Below are positions 18,775 to 27,580 of a DNA stretch of 64,000 nucleotides, piece by piece. Location: NCBI RefSeq assembly GCF_018413525.1, contig NZ_JAHCDD010000020.1, positions 1 to 64,000 on the forward strand, in the 5' to 3' direction. Below the pieces are notes generated by a model that made no database searches, was not told where the DNA came from, and saw only the letters and a program-made list of their open reading frames with translations. This DNA is from Acidovorax sp. CCYZU-2555. Lineage in GTDB: Bacteria > Pseudomonadota > Gammaproteobacteria > Burkholderiales > Burkholderiaceae_C. Within the stretch, counting starts at the first letter, position 1. Each line of letters starts with the position of its first letter. The position numbers and the translations under genes are program-made.

Positions 18775-20211
18775 TCAGGGCTGGGCCGCGGCGGGACTCC
18801 ACCAGCGCCAGCCACAGGGAATCTGTTCGCGCGGCAGCAGGCACGACACCGTCGACAAGCGCGAGCGCAGCTGGGTGCGCACGCCGCCGCCGCCGCCGGG
18901 CCCGCAGGTGTAGAGCGCGTTGACTTCGCGCAGCAGCACTTCGGCGGCCTGGGCCGTGGGCTGTTCCCAGGCCCAGCGCACGCGCACATCGCGCGGCGCC
19001 TGGCCCGCGTGCGGCAGTTGCTGGAGCCACTGGCCCTGGTCATCGCCGAGCACGCTGGTCACGCCGATGAAGTCGCAGCGCAGCGTGCCTTGCGCGCCCA
19101 GACGCGTGGCAATGATTTGTCGTGCCAGTTGGGCGCGAGCCAGGGCATGCGCGCCCGCATAGGAAATCTCGGCTTCGGCGAGCCAGCCGCGCTCGCTGCA
19201 GACATTGATCTTGAGGTGGCTGGGCCGCGCGTGGCCGCGCACGCCTTCGAGCCGCACCTGATTGAGGCCGACTTCGGTGACCCAGGCTTCGCTGATGTCG
19301 GCGACGACATCGGGCGTCAGATAGGCCGCGGGGTCGTGCACCTCATAGAGCAGCTGTTCCTTGACGGTCTGGGCGTTGATCAGCCCGCCCGTGTGCTCGG
19401 GCTTGCTGATGGTGCACCGGCCGTCGGCTTCGATGCGCGCGATAGGAAAGCCCACATGGGCCAGATCGGGCACATCCTTGTAGCCCGGATCGGCGAAATA
19501 ACCGCCCGAGACCTGGGAGCCGCATTCGAGCAGATGCCCGGCCATGGTGCCGCGCGCCAGCAGATCCCAGTCGTCCCAGGCCCAGCCATGCCAGGCCACG
19601 GCCGGGCCCAGCACCAGCGCCGGGTCGGCGACGCGGCCCGCGATCACGATCTCGGCGCCGTCCTGCAGCGCCTGGGCGATGGGCTGGGCGCCGATATATG
19701 CATTGGCGCTCACGACCCGGGACGCAGGCCATTGCGCGCCGCAGGCGTCCTGCAGCGGCTGCACATGCTCGGCGCCCATCAGGTCGTCGCCATGCACCAG
19801 CGCCATGCGCGGCACGCGAATGCCCAGTTCGGCGGCCAGCGCCGCGATGCAGGCCGCCGCGCCCGCGGGATTGGCCGCGCCGAAATTGCTGACGATGCGA
19901 ATGCCGTGGGCGATGCAGTCGGCAAGCACGGGCCGCAGCAGATCGGCGAGCAGCGGCTCGTAGCCGGCCGCGGGATCGCGCGCTCGCGCCAGTTGCGCCA
20001 GCGCCAGCGTGCGCTCGGCCAGGGTTTCGAAAATCAGCACCGCGGGCGCGGCGGCGGCGATCAAGGCGTCGACCACGGGGCGCGCGGCGTCCGTGCGATC
20101 GCCCGAGAACCCCGCGCCGCAGCCGACCAGAAGCGGGCCGCGGGGCATGGAGGCAGAAGCCGGCCCCGAGGGCCAGCGCGTGGAATTCAGATCAGGAATG
20201 GTGTTCGCCAT
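18775..20211 (-). CDS. AtuA-like (DUF1446) protein, acyclic terpene utilisation family
   Basis: 478 residues of the AtuA/DUF1446 family: the Gly-rich 'LLVGCGAGFSGDRTDAA' N-terminus, 'IVSNFGAANPAGAA', 'VIAGRVADPALVLGP' and 'VSGGYFADPGY' are conserved blocks. The family has no proven reaction and is found with acyl-CoA or terpene acid catabolic genes. Here the companions are the C-terminal partner gene, a Bug receptor downstream and a divergent LysR regulator, so it probably acts in catabolism of an imported carboxylate. No CoA ligase or carboxylase of the citronellol pathway is in this cluster, so a terpene substrate is not shown. Confidence 0.85.
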   Translation of the reverse strand: MANTIPDLNSTRWPSGPASASMPRGPLLVGCGAGFSGDRTDAARPVVDALIAAAAPAVLIFETLAERTLALAQLARARDPAAGYEPLLADLLRPVLADCIAHGIRIVSNFGAANPAGAAACIAALAAELGIRVPRMALVHGDDLMGAEHVQPLQDACGAQWPASRVVSANAYIGAQPIAQALQDGAEIVIAGRVADPALVLGPAVAWHGWAWDDWDLLARGTMAGHLLECGSQVSGGYFADPGYKDVPDLAHVGFPIARIEADGRCTISKPEHTGGLINAQTVKEQLLYEVHDPAAYLTPDVVADISEAWVTEVGLNQVRLEGVRGHARPSHLKINVCSERGWLAEAEISYAGAHALARAQLARQIIATRLGAQGTLRCDFIGVTSVLGDDQGQWLQQLPHAGQAPRDVRVRWAWEQPTAQAAEVLLREVNALYTCGPGGGGGVRTQLRSRLSTVSCLLPREQIPCGWRWWSPAAAQP

Positions 20212-20232
20212 GAGGCCAATATAGAGAAAGCG

Positions 20233-20247
20233 ATTTATGTTGTAAAT
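20233..20247. promoter_or_regulatory. probable LysR-type operator between the atuA-like and lysR genes
   Basis: ATTTA-TGTTG-TAAAT is a perfect 5-bp inverted repeat containing the T-N11-A pattern of LysR sites. It lies in the 69-base divergent promoter region, 33 bases before the lysR start. Confidence 0.55.
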
Positions 20248-20280
20248 TCGATGATTTGGATAGATTGATTTGCATCACCT

Positions 20281-21222
20281 ATGAATCTGACCACCCGCCA
20301 ACTCCAGGCCTTCGAAGCCCTGCAACAGCATCTGAGCTTCACGCGCGCCGCGCAGCAGTGCCATCTGTCGCAGCCCGCGTTCAGCGCGCTGATCCAGGGC
20401 CTGGAACAAGGCCTGGGCTCGCAGCTGTTCGAGCGCAGCACCCGGCATGTGGTGCTCACTTCCGCGGGCCAGGACTTTGCGCCCCATGCCCAACGCCTGC
20501 TCGCCGCGATAGACCAGGCCGTGGAGTCGATGCAAGGCGCGGCCCAGCTGCGCGCCAGCCGCGTCACCGTGGCGCTGCTGCCATCGCTTGCCGCCCACTG
20601 GCTGCCGTCGCTGCTCGCGCAGTTTGCGCAAAGCCATCCCCAGATCCAGGTACAGGTGCGCGATGCCTTGAACACGCCCTGCCTCGAAAGCGTGCAGCAG
20701 GGCCAGGCCGACTGGGCGCTGTGCACGGCGCTGGCGCGCCACCCCGACCTGCATGCGGCGGCCGTGGCCGAGGAAACGTTCTATCTTGTGTGCCCGCATG
20801 ATCATGCACTGGCGCAGACCAGCGCGCCGATCGCGCCCCAGGCGCTGCGCGCCATACCGTTCGTGCAACTCGCGGCCCACACCAGCATTCGCGCCAGCGT
20901 CGAGGCCTGGCAGGCCGCGGTGTTCACGCAACCGCTGCTGCAGACCTGCATGGAAGTCGAGCAGCTCGCGACCGTCATGGGCATGGTGCGCGCCGGCCTG
21001 GGCGTGAGCCTGGTGCCTGCGCTGTCGCTGGCGTACTTTCAGGACCCAGGCATCGCGATACGCCGGCTCGAAGGCCTGGCGCCGTCGCGCACGATCTACT
21101 GGGTGCGCCACCGCCACCAGAGCCTTGGCCCCGCGGCCCAGGCGTTCTACGACAGCGCCCAGCATTCGTTGCAGGCCTGGCTGCAGGGCCAGGAAGAAAT
21201 GCAGTCTCTGGGCCGCACGTGA
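20281..21222 (+). CDS. LysR-type transcriptional regulator
   Basis: 313 residues with a winged helix at 1-60 ('FEALQQHLSFTRAAQQCHLSQPAFS' in parts, helix-turn-helix about 18-37), a linker helix, and a two-lobed inducer domain to the end. It is divergent from the AtuA-like gene and is very likely its regulator, with the T-N11-A palindrome at 20233-20247 as the site. The inducer is unknown; given the target genes, a carboxylic acid or its CoA ester is plausible. Confidence 0.9.
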   Translation: MNLTTRQLQAFEALQQHLSFTRAAQQCHLSQPAFSALIQGLEQGLGSQLFERSTRHVVLTSAGQDFAPHAQRLLAAIDQAVESMQGAAQLRASRVTVALLPSLAAHWLPSLLAQFAQSHPQIQVQVRDALNTPCLESVQQGQADWALCTALARHPDLHAAAVAEETFYLVCPHDHALAQTSAPIAPQALRAIPFVQLAAHTSIRASVEAWQAAVFTQPLLQTCMEVEQLATVMGMVRAGLGVSLVPALSLAYFQDPGIAIRRLEGLAPSRTIYWVRHRHQSLGPAAQAFYDSAQHSLQAWLQGQEEMQSLGRT

Positions 21223-21283
21223 AAAGCCATATCGCCCGCGTCTGGCTATGATGGCCTGAGCCCCCACCACGGCAGCCCGCACG

Positions 21284-21712
21284 ATGAGCCCACTGCCCCT
21301 TTTTCCCTTGCGCAGCGAATGCCCGCCCGGTGCCTGCACCTGCGGGCGCGACGCGTTGCTGCAGGACCCGCAGGCCGACCTGCGCATCATGCGGCTCACG
21401 CGCGAAGACGAAAAACGCCTGGTGCAGCGGCTAGAAAACCTCAGCAGCCTGGCCGATCTGCGCCACATGCAGCAGCGCATGCAGCTGCAGCTGGGGCTGG
21501 AGCTGGAGATACAGACCAGCGCGCGCGAAGTGCGCACGCTGCGCGGCATCACCATCCTCGTTCTCGAACGCCCGGGCCTGTGCCGCAAGACGCGCCAGGC
21601 GATTCCCGCGGCAATCAAGCGCAGCTTCGAACAGCGGCCCGAAATTGCGTTTGAACTGCTCGATGAAGAAAGCCTGTTTGCGCCGCAAGCTGATGCGCCC
21701 GTGACACGCTGA
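21284..21712 (+). CDS. conserved hypothetical protein with N-terminal CXXXXCXC cluster
   Basis: 142 residues that I do not recognise as a characterised family. The N-terminus has 'ECPPGACTCGRDAL', three cysteines within eight residues that could bind a metal or an Fe-S centre, followed by a mainly helical charged region ('LTREDEKRLVQRLENL') and a mixed alpha/beta end. There is no signal peptide. It follows the lysR gene by 61 bases in the same direction and has an ATG with no clear Shine-Dalgarno, although CACGATG is a common context here. Homologues of this pattern occur in Comamonadaceae. Confidence 0.65.
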   Translation: MSPLPLFPLRSECPPGACTCGRDALLQDPQADLRIMRLTREDEKRLVQRLENLSSLADLRHMQQRMQLQLGLELEIQTSAREVRTLRGITILVLERPGLCRKTRQAIPAAIKRSFEQRPEIAFELLDEESLFAPQADAPVTR

Positions 21713-21839
21713 CGCTCCAAGCCAGCTGCGCCGGCGAGAACGTCAGCCGGTGCATGTTGCCAGCCACATGCGCCGAAAGAAATAACGGTTTTTCTCGCCA
21801 TGCCATTGGATGCACCCAGGTACTTTCAGCGCCACCCTA

Positions 21840-21868
21840 TTGATAGATTAAAACTATCAAAATACAAT
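21840..21868 (+). promoter_or_regulatory. strong sigma70 promoter with an OxyR-like palindrome, upstream of yqiJ-yqiK
   Basis: TTGATA (21840-21845), 17 bases, TACAAT (21863-21868) is close to a consensus promoter. The -35 and spacer contain TTGATAG-N7-CTATCAA (21840-21860), a perfect 7-bp inverted repeat that includes ATAG-N7-CTAT, the half-site arrangement bound by OxyR. The site overlaps the -35 instead of lying upstream of it, so repression or another regulator is also possible. The leader to yqiJ is about 200 bases. Confidence 0.6.
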
Positions 21869-22006
21869 AACTAATGAGTAATAACTCAAATACACCAAAC
21901 GGTGGCACGCAATGCAGCCGCCGGTGACACACCAACAGTGCCGCAAACATCAACCCAAGACTTGCGCTGTGCCCGTTTGATTTTCGCCAACCCAAGGACA
22001 AGCACC

Positions 22007-22084
22007 ATGACCGATACCCTCCAGCCCCGCGCCGATCGTAGTGATACCTGGCCGCGCTCAAGGCCGGGCGGTAACTCCGCATGA
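22007..22084 (+). CDS. possible 25-residue leader peptide coupled to yqiJ
   Basis: ATG 22007 has AAGGACAAGCACC just upstream, a good ribosome site, and the frame runs 25 codons to a TGA that overlaps the yqiJ ATG as ATGA. The peptide (MTDTLQPRADRSDTWPRSRP then GGNSA) has no recognisable domain and is Arg/Pro/Asp-rich. It may serve to load ribosomes onto yqiJ, which has no Shine-Dalgarno of its own, or may be chance. Confidence 0.4.
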   Translation: MTDTLQPRADRSDTWPRSRPGGNSA

Positions 22085-22701
22085 TTGTTCTCCTGAGCCC
22101 TGAAACCTGGCCATTTGGCGCAGCCCTGGCAGCCGTGGTCGGGCTGACCGTGATCGAAGGCGCGGGTCTGCTGTTCGCGCAAAGTCCCTCGCACGGGCTC
22201 GATAGCCTGCTGCCCGATATGCCCGAAGGGCTGGAACGGGCGTTGGGCTGGCTATATCTCGGCAAGGTCCCGGTCCTGGTACTGCTGATCCTTTTTTTAG
22301 CCGGCTTTTCCGTGTCGGGCTATGCCGTGCAGGCGCTGGCTGGCACCTTGTTCGGCAGCTTGCTGCCATGGTGGCTGGCTTCGCTGCCCGCAGCGCTCGC
22401 AGGCCTGTCCTGCGTGCGGGCGCTGGGCGGCCTGCTCGCGCGGGTACTGCCCGACCATGAGACCACGGCGGTCAGCGAGCAGTCCCTGGTGGGCCGCACC
22501 GGCATGGTCACACAAGGCATTGCACGCAGCGGCGTGGCAGCCCAGACCAAGGTGCGCGACGCGAACGGCGGCTTGCACTACGTGCTCGTCGAGCCCGAGA
22601 TCGCGACCGAGACCTTTGCCGAAGGCGACTCGGTGCTGCTCGTGCGCAAGGCCGGCGCGCGCTTTTACGGCATACGCAACCCACACCCCGAACTGCTTTA
22701 G
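22081..22701 (+). CDS. yqiJ: YqiJ-like inner-membrane protein with OB-fold (DUF1449)
   Basis: 206 residues: three hydrophobic segments in about residues 8-30, 58-84 and 90-118, then a soluble beta-rich domain (about 130-206, 'LVGRTGMVTQGIARSG', 'GDSVLLVRKAG') resembling the OB fold of NfeD proteins. It matches Escherichia coli YqiJ in length and is followed 31 bases later by the YqiK-type flotillin, the conserved pair. NfeD-like partners are thought to work with SPFH proteins in membrane microdomains. The start overlaps a possible leader ORF as ATGA and lacks its own ribosome site. Confidence 0.85.
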   Translation: MIVLLSPETWPFGAALAAVVGLTVIEGAGLLFAQSPSHGLDSLLPDMPEGLERALGWLYLGKVPVLVLLILFLAGFSVSGYAVQALAGTLFGSLLPWWLASLPAALAGLSCVRALGGLLARVLPDHETTAVSEQSLVGRTGMVTQGIARSGVAAQTKVRDANGGLHYVLVEPEIATETFAEGDSVLLVRKAGARFYGIRNPHPELL

Positions 22702-22732
22702 TGCGGTCAACACCATTCAAACAGAGGAAAAA

Positions 22733-24508
22733 ATGCTCAGCGATACACAGATGAACGAAATGCTGATCAACATCGGCGTTCCGACCGGCATTGCACTGCT
22801 TGCCCTGCTGGCCATAGGCCTCATCGTTGCGCGCCTTTACCAGCGCGCCAGCAAAGAGACCGCCTTCGTGCGCACCGGCCTTGGGGGCCAGAAAGTCATC
22901 ATCAACGGAGGCGCGCTGGTGTTGCCGGTTTTTCACGAAATCATTCCGGTCAACATGAACACGCTCAAGCTCGAGGTCTCGCGCAAGGAAGAGCAAAGTC
23001 TGATCGCACTCGACCGCATGCGCGTCGACGTGGCAGCCGCGTTCTTCGTGCGCGTCAAGCAAATGGCCGAATCGGTCAGCACTGCCGCACAAACCCTGGG
23101 CCGCAAGACCATGGAGCCGCAGCAACTCAAACTGTTGGTGGAAGACAAGTTTGTCGACGCCCTGCGGGCCACCGCCGCGACCATGACCATGCAGGAATTG
23201 CAGGACAAGCGCCGGGAGTTCGTCCAGGCCGTGCAAAACGCGGTGGCCGAAGATCTGGAAAAGAACGGACTGGAGCTGGAATCGGTGTCGCTCACCAGCA
23301 TGGATCAGACCGCCAAGGATTTCTTCAACCCCGACAACGCGTTCGACGCCGAAGGCTTGACGCGCTTGACGCAAGAAACCGAGGCCCGCCGCAAGCAGCG
23401 CAACGATATCGAGCAGGATACGGAAGTGCAGGTGCGCACAAAGAACCTTGAGGCCGAACGCGTCAAGCTCGACATCTCGAAGAATCAGGAGTTTGCCAAG
23501 CTGACGCAATTGCAGGCGATCGCCAATGCCAAGGCCGAGCAAATTGCCGAAATCGCAAAAACCGAGGCAGAACGCCAACGCGAAGCCGAAGAAGTGCGTA
23601 TCACGTCAGACCGTCAGGTCAAGGAGCGGCGCATTGAGGCCGATCGCACGGTGAACAGCGCAGAAATCGACAAGAACCTGGCCATCCAGAAAAAGAACAT
23701 CGAAGCGGAGCGCGAAACGCGCATCAAGCAAGCCGAGCAACGGCAATCGGTGGAGCTCGCCAACCAGGACGCCGCCATTGCCATCGCCCGAAAATCCGAA
23801 GAACAATCACAGGCCGACGCCACCGCCAACGCGGCCTTGGCGGATTCCGTGCGTTCGGAAGAGCTCGTCAAAACGGCGCGCGAAATGGCGGTGGCTGAAC
23901 GCGGCAAGGCCATTCAACTGATCGATGCCGCAAAAGAAGCCGAGCAGCAGGCCATAGGCGTCAAGGTGGCGGCGCAGGCCGAACGCGAAGCCGCCGAGAA
24001 TCGCGCCGCCGCGATCACCGTGGAAGCCCATGCGCGCAAAGACGCGGCGTTGGCCGAAGCCGAAGGTATTGCCGCCATCAACGAAGCCAAGAACCGCCTC
24101 GGTGTGGCCCAGATCGATTTGGCCGTGCGCCTGCAACTCATTGAGTCCCTGCCCCAGATCCTGGAGCAGGCGGCCAAGCCGATGGAGAAAATCGATTCCA
24201 TTCGACTCTTCCAGGTCAACGGCTTGCCGGGCATGGGTGCGGGCGCGGGCGCGGGCGGTCATGGCAACGGCCCGGCAACTGGCGGCACGCTGCCGGAGCA
24301 GGTGGTGAACTCCGCCTTGCAGTATCAAGTGGCCAAACCCATTGTCGACGCCATCATGAAAGATGCCGGCTTGGCCCATCCTTCGCTGACCGGTATCGCG
24401 CAGTCGATTGCCGGCATGGTGGCGCTTCCCGCCGCGCCGGCAACCGATGCGCCTATGCTTGGAGCCAACCCGCTGCCAGCGCAGGAGTCCGTTGCCGAGA
24501 ATGCCTGA
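22733..24508 (+). CDS. yqiK: flotillin family protein YqiK
   Basis: 591 residues. An N-terminal membrane helix (about 10-33) is followed by the SPFH domain (about 45-200, 'QKVIINGGALVLPVFHEIIPV' in parts) and a very long coiled coil (about 210-470) rich in Glu, Ala, Lys and Arg with the EA-repeat character of flotillins ('EAERVKLDISKNQEF', 'AEQIAEIAKTEAERQREAEE' in parts). A Gly/Ala linker (about 500-515) leads to a hydrophobic C-terminal region. Flotillins oligomerise into lattices that organise lipid microdomains. ATG follows AGAGGAAAA. It is in one operon with yqiJ. Confidence 0.92.
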   Translation: MLSDTQMNEMLINIGVPTGIALLALLAIGLIVARLYQRASKETAFVRTGLGGQKVIINGGALVLPVFHEIIPVNMNTLKLEVSRKEEQSLIALDRMRVDVAAAFFVRVKQMAESVSTAAQTLGRKTMEPQQLKLLVEDKFVDALRATAATMTMQELQDKRREFVQAVQNAVAEDLEKNGLELESVSLTSMDQTAKDFFNPDNAFDAEGLTRLTQETEARRKQRNDIEQDTEVQVRTKNLEAERVKLDISKNQEFAKLTQLQAIANAKAEQIAEIAKTEAERQREAEEVRITSDRQVKERRIEADRTVNSAEIDKNLAIQKKNIEAERETRIKQAEQRQSVELANQDAAIAIARKSEEQSQADATANAALADSVRSEELVKTAREMAVAERGKAIQLIDAAKEAEQQAIGVKVAAQAEREAAENRAAAITVEAHARKDAALAEAEGIAAINEAKNRLGVAQIDLAVRLQLIESLPQILEQAAKPMEKIDSIRLFQVNGLPGMGAGAGAGGHGNGPATGGTLPEQVVNSALQYQVAKPIVDAIMKDAGLAHPSLTGIAQSIAGMVALPAAPATDAPMLGANPLPAQESVAENA

Positions 24509-24568
24509 CGCTGTCGGGACTTCGGCAGGCACGGGGCTCGGGACGAGCGGCCGTGCCCGCCTCTCCGA

Positions 24569-25462
24569 TCAACCGAGCTGCGTCTTGAAAAACGCAATCG
24601 TGCGATCCCAGGCCAGCTTGGCTGCGGCCGCGTCATAGCGGGGCGTGGTGTCGTTGTTGAAACCGTGCTGCGTGCCCGCGTAGTGGTGCACCTCGTATTT
24701 CGCGCCGGCCGCCTTGAGCGCGGCTTCGTAGGCGGGCCAGGCGGCATTGATGCGTTCGTCGACGGCCGCCAGATGCACCAATAGCGGCGCCTTGACCTTC
24801 GCGGCCTGGGCGGGATCGGGCGTGTTGCCGTAGAACGGCACGGCGGCGCGCAGCTCGGGCAGTTGCGTTGCCAGCCAATGCGACATGCCGCCGCCGTAGC
24901 AAAAGCCCACCACGCCCAGCTTGCCGTCGCCATCGGCGCGCATGCGCAGCCACTGCGCGGCGGCCAGGAAGTCTTCGCGCGTGCTGACCTGGTCGAGCTT
25001 GGCAAAGGCTTCGCGCGCCTTGTCTTCATCGCCGGGATAGCCGCCCAGCGGCGTGAGCGCGTCGGGCGCGAAGGCCATGAAGCCCTCGAGCGCCAGGCGC
25101 CGGGTCACGTCTTCGATATGGGGATTGAGGCCGCGGTTTTCATGCACCACCAACACCATGGGCAGGCGCGCCGCGCCGGCCGCGGCCGGGCGGGCGAGAT
25201 AGCCGTTGATGCTGTTGTAAACCGAAGGGGTGGGCAGCGAGACGCGCTGCGTGGTCACGCGGCTGTCTTGCGCCGGCACCTGCTGGCCCGCGGCGAAATT
25301 GGGGCTCAGCGCCGCGAGTAGGCCCGCAGCCGTGACGCCGGCCTTCGCATAGCGCTGCGCCTGGCCCAGAAAGCTGCGCCGGTCCATGTCGCCATGCACG
25401 TAGGCGTCAAAAAGAATCAGCAGTTCCTGGTCGAAATCGGCGGCAGTCAAGCGAGTGGTCAT
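24569..25462 (-). CDS. dienelactone-hydrolase family protein, probably exported
   Basis: 297 residues. The fold is the alpha/beta hydrolase of dienelactone hydrolases with a Cys nucleophile, C188 in GFCYGGG, partner Asp about 235 and His 266 in TQHGF, and E108 in the 'VVHENRGLNP' loop that positions the Cys. The extra N-terminus holds 'MDRRSFLGQAQRYAKAG' followed by a hydrophobic stretch, which looks like a twin-arginine signal although preceded by about 26 residues. The natural ester or lactone is unknown. It is a single gene, upstream of and codirectional with the COG4315 lipoprotein gene. Confidence 0.87.
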   Translation of the reverse strand: MTTRLTAADFDQELLILFDAYVHGDMDRRSFLGQAQRYAKAGVTAAGLLAALSPNFAAGQQVPAQDSRVTTQRVSLPTPSVYNSINGYLARPAAAGAARLPMVLVVHENRGLNPHIEDVTRRLALEGFMAFAPDALTPLGGYPGDEDKAREAFAKLDQVSTREDFLAAAQWLRMRADGDGKLGVVGFCYGGGMSHWLATQLPELRAAVPFYGNTPDPAQAAKVKAPLLVHLAAVDERINAAWPAYEAALKAAGAKYEVHHYAGTQHGFNNDTTPRYDAAAAKLAWDRTIAFFKTQLG

Positions 25463-25538
25463 TGGCGGCTCCTGAACAAGGGATGGGAAGCAACGATCTT
25501 ACGACCATGCGCGCCCATCCACCAGCGCCGCGGGGTCG

Positions 25539-25943
25539 TCAGGGCCGTGCCAGGCGCCAGACGTTGCCCACGCCTTCACCCGTGGCGTCGCCCGGACGGC
25601 TGTCCTTGGCCCAGAAGTACAGCGGCCGGCCCTTGTACGCCCATTGGGTCGCGCCGTCGTCGCGCGTGATGACGCTCCAGTCGCCTATGGGCTTGGCACC
25701 CGCGGGCGCCATCAGCGGCGGCCAATTGGTCGCGCAGCCGCCGTTGCAAACGCTCTTGCCGCTGCCCACCGCATCGCGGTCGAACACATACAGCGTCATC
25801 TGGTTGGGGCCGACAAGCATGCCGTTCATCGTCGTGGCCGGCGAAGCCTGGGACTGGGCCATGGGGGCCTTGCTGCTGGGCGCCGTATTACACGCGGTCA
25901 ATGCGACCGAAGCCAGAAAAGCGATTGAAGCCATACGTAGCAT
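25539..25943 (-). CDS. COG4315 secreted repeat lipoprotein
   Basis: 134 residues with a lipoprotein signal ending LTAC (Cys about 18) and two copies of the short 'LYVFDRDAVGSGKSVCNGGCATNWPPL' type beta repeat (in parts), the second being 'WAYKGRPLYFWAKDSRPGDATGEG'. The paired cysteines in 'VCNGGCATNW' are a family mark. Function is unknown; the repeat is often found beside electron-transfer or stress genes. The ATG at 25943 has AAGGAG upstream and puts the signal at the N-terminus; a longer frame to 25994 does not. Confidence 0.87.
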   Translation of the reverse strand: MLRMASIAFLASVALTACNTAPSSKAPMAQSQASPATTMNGMLVGPNQMTLYVFDRDAVGSGKSVCNGGCATNWPPLMAPAGAKPIGDWSVITRDDGATQWAYKGRPLYFWAKDSRPGDATGEGVGNVWRLARP

Positions 25944-26083
25944 GGAGTACTCCTTGAATGAGGAAAGCCGGAAAAAGGCGCGTGATTCCATCAACCTGGG
26001 CGCCCGTTGAAGTCGCCAAGGCAGTATCTGCCTTTTTGCGCTTGCGGTGGTAACGAACTTCTACCGCGCGTCGCCCATGGACC

Positions 26084-27463
26084 TCACCACAGCGGCCGGC
26101 GTCGCAGCATGGCCTGGAATTTCTCGTGCACCACGATGCCGCTGTTCAATCGCATCCAGGGGCTGGTGACGCCGGGATCGACGCTGAAGATGCGCCCGGG
26201 CGCGACCGTGATCTGCTCGGCCGTGAGGTATTCGGACAGCGCCAGCGAATCCTCCAGGCCGTCGAAGCGCACCCACATATAGAGGCTTTCCTCGGGCGCG
26301 CAGAAAAAGCGCGCGCCCGCATCGGCCAGCAATTGGCGCGACTGGCGCGTGGCCTGGGCCACATGCGACTTCAGCGCGCTGATGTGCTTGGCATAGGTGC
26401 GTTCGCGCAGGATGGTGTCCACCGTGCGCTCCGCGTACTCCGAACTGCTCACATGCACGATGGACTTCAGATCGGCAAGTTCGGACGCCATGTCGGCGCT
26501 GCAGGCGAGAAAGCCCACGCGCAAGGCCGCGGACAGCGACTTCGAAAACGAGCCGATATAGATCGTGCGCTGCAACTGGTCCAGCGCCGACAGCCGCGTC
26601 TGATCGTGCGGCTTGAGATCGGCCAGCGGGTCCATGTCGACCAGCAGCAGATTGTATTTTTCGGCCAGTGCCAGCAGGCGCCTGGCCTTGTCGGCGCTGA
26701 TGTCGGAGCCCGTGGGGTTGTGGCCCACCGACTGCACGAAGAACAGCCGCGGGCGCTTGCGAATCAGCACCTGCTCGAGCACTTCCAGATCGGGGCCGTC
26801 GGGCTGGCGCGGAATGCCCGCGATTTCCGCGCCATGCACCTTGAGCTTGGCGAACAGGAAGTAGTAGCCCGGGTCATCGACCAGCACCGTCGCGCCCGGC
26901 GGAATCATGTAGCGCAGCACCAGGTCCATTGCCTGGTTCGCGCCATGGGTCATGAGAATCTGGCGCGGGTCGGTCTCAATGCCCAGATTGCCGAGCTTGC
27001 GCACCAGTTGCTGGCGCAGCGGCAGATAGCCTTGGCGGTTGCCATAGCTGAACAGCGCCCCCAGCCCGCCGCGCGCGACCTTGTGGTGCACGCGGTCCAG
27101 GCGCGCGCCCGCAAGCCATTCGGGCGGCGGCATGCCGTCGGCGGCGCGAATCGCGTGCGGATCGTCCTTGAGCTGCTCGCGTATCAGCCAGACCCAGTCC
27201 TTGGCGCGCCCCAGCGCGTGGTCGTCCATGTCGGGCGGCTCGGCGATGTCTTTCACATAGAAACCCGCGCCGCGCCGCGGCTCGACCAGGCCGCGCGCGA
27301 CCAGCAGTTCGAAGGCCGCGATCACGGTGTTCTTGCCATAGGCGCGCTCGCGCGTGATCTCGCGCAGCGACGGCAATTTCTCGCCGACCTTGTACGCGCC
27401 CTGGCGGATTTCCCGCTCCAGCGATTCGGCGAGGATCTTGAAACCGGCAAGCGGTGTTGGCAT
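26084..27463 (-). CDS. MocR-type GntR regulator with aminotransferase domain
   Basis: 459 residues: a GntR winged helix at 10-75 ('GEKLPSLREITRERAYGKNTVIAAF' in parts) and a PLP-dependent aminotransferase-I fold from about 110 to the end with the Schiff-base lysine in 'YIGSFSKSLSAALR' and the PLP-phosphate motif nearby. MocR regulators sense PLP or amino compounds and seldom act as enzymes. The start at 27463 is the only ATG that begins with the HTH; the frame continues upstream only antisense to mvaA. It is divergent from mvaA, with a perfect CTGTACC/GGTACAG inverted repeat 18-41 bases upstream of its ATG. Confidence 0.92.
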   Translation of the reverse strand: MPTPLAGFKILAESLEREIRQGAYKVGEKLPSLREITRERAYGKNTVIAAFELLVARGLVEPRRGAGFYVKDIAEPPDMDDHALGRAKDWVWLIREQLKDDPHAIRAADGMPPPEWLAGARLDRVHHKVARGGLGALFSYGNRQGYLPLRQQLVRKLGNLGIETDPRQILMTHGANQAMDLVLRYMIPPGATVLVDDPGYYFLFAKLKVHGAEIAGIPRQPDGPDLEVLEQVLIRKRPRLFFVQSVGHNPTGSDISADKARRLLALAEKYNLLLVDMDPLADLKPHDQTRLSALDQLQRTIYIGSFSKSLSAALRVGFLACSADMASELADLKSIVHVSSSEYAERTVDTILRERTYAKHISALKSHVAQATRQSRQLLADAGARFFCAPEESLYMWVRFDGLEDSLALSEYLTAEQITVAPGRIFSVDPGVTSPWMRLNSGIVVHEKFQAMLRRRPLW

Positions 27464-27480
27464 GGATCTGTTCTCAATAA

Positions 27481-27504
27481 CTGTACCTGCTGCAAAGGGT
27501 ACAG
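27481..27504. promoter_or_regulatory. inverted repeat CTGTACC-N10-GGTACAG, probable MocR operator
   Basis: Perfect 7-bp inverted repeat in the divergent region between the MocR gene and mvaA. The same half-site occurs twice, plus an imperfect inverted partner, in front of the liv operon (35439-35475). Confidence 0.65.
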
Positions 27505-27580
27505 CACGCCTAAAGTAACGGGCAGTCCCGCTTCGCCGGGAATACCCTGATCCACCCTCACCTGCGCTCCAAGGATTTTC

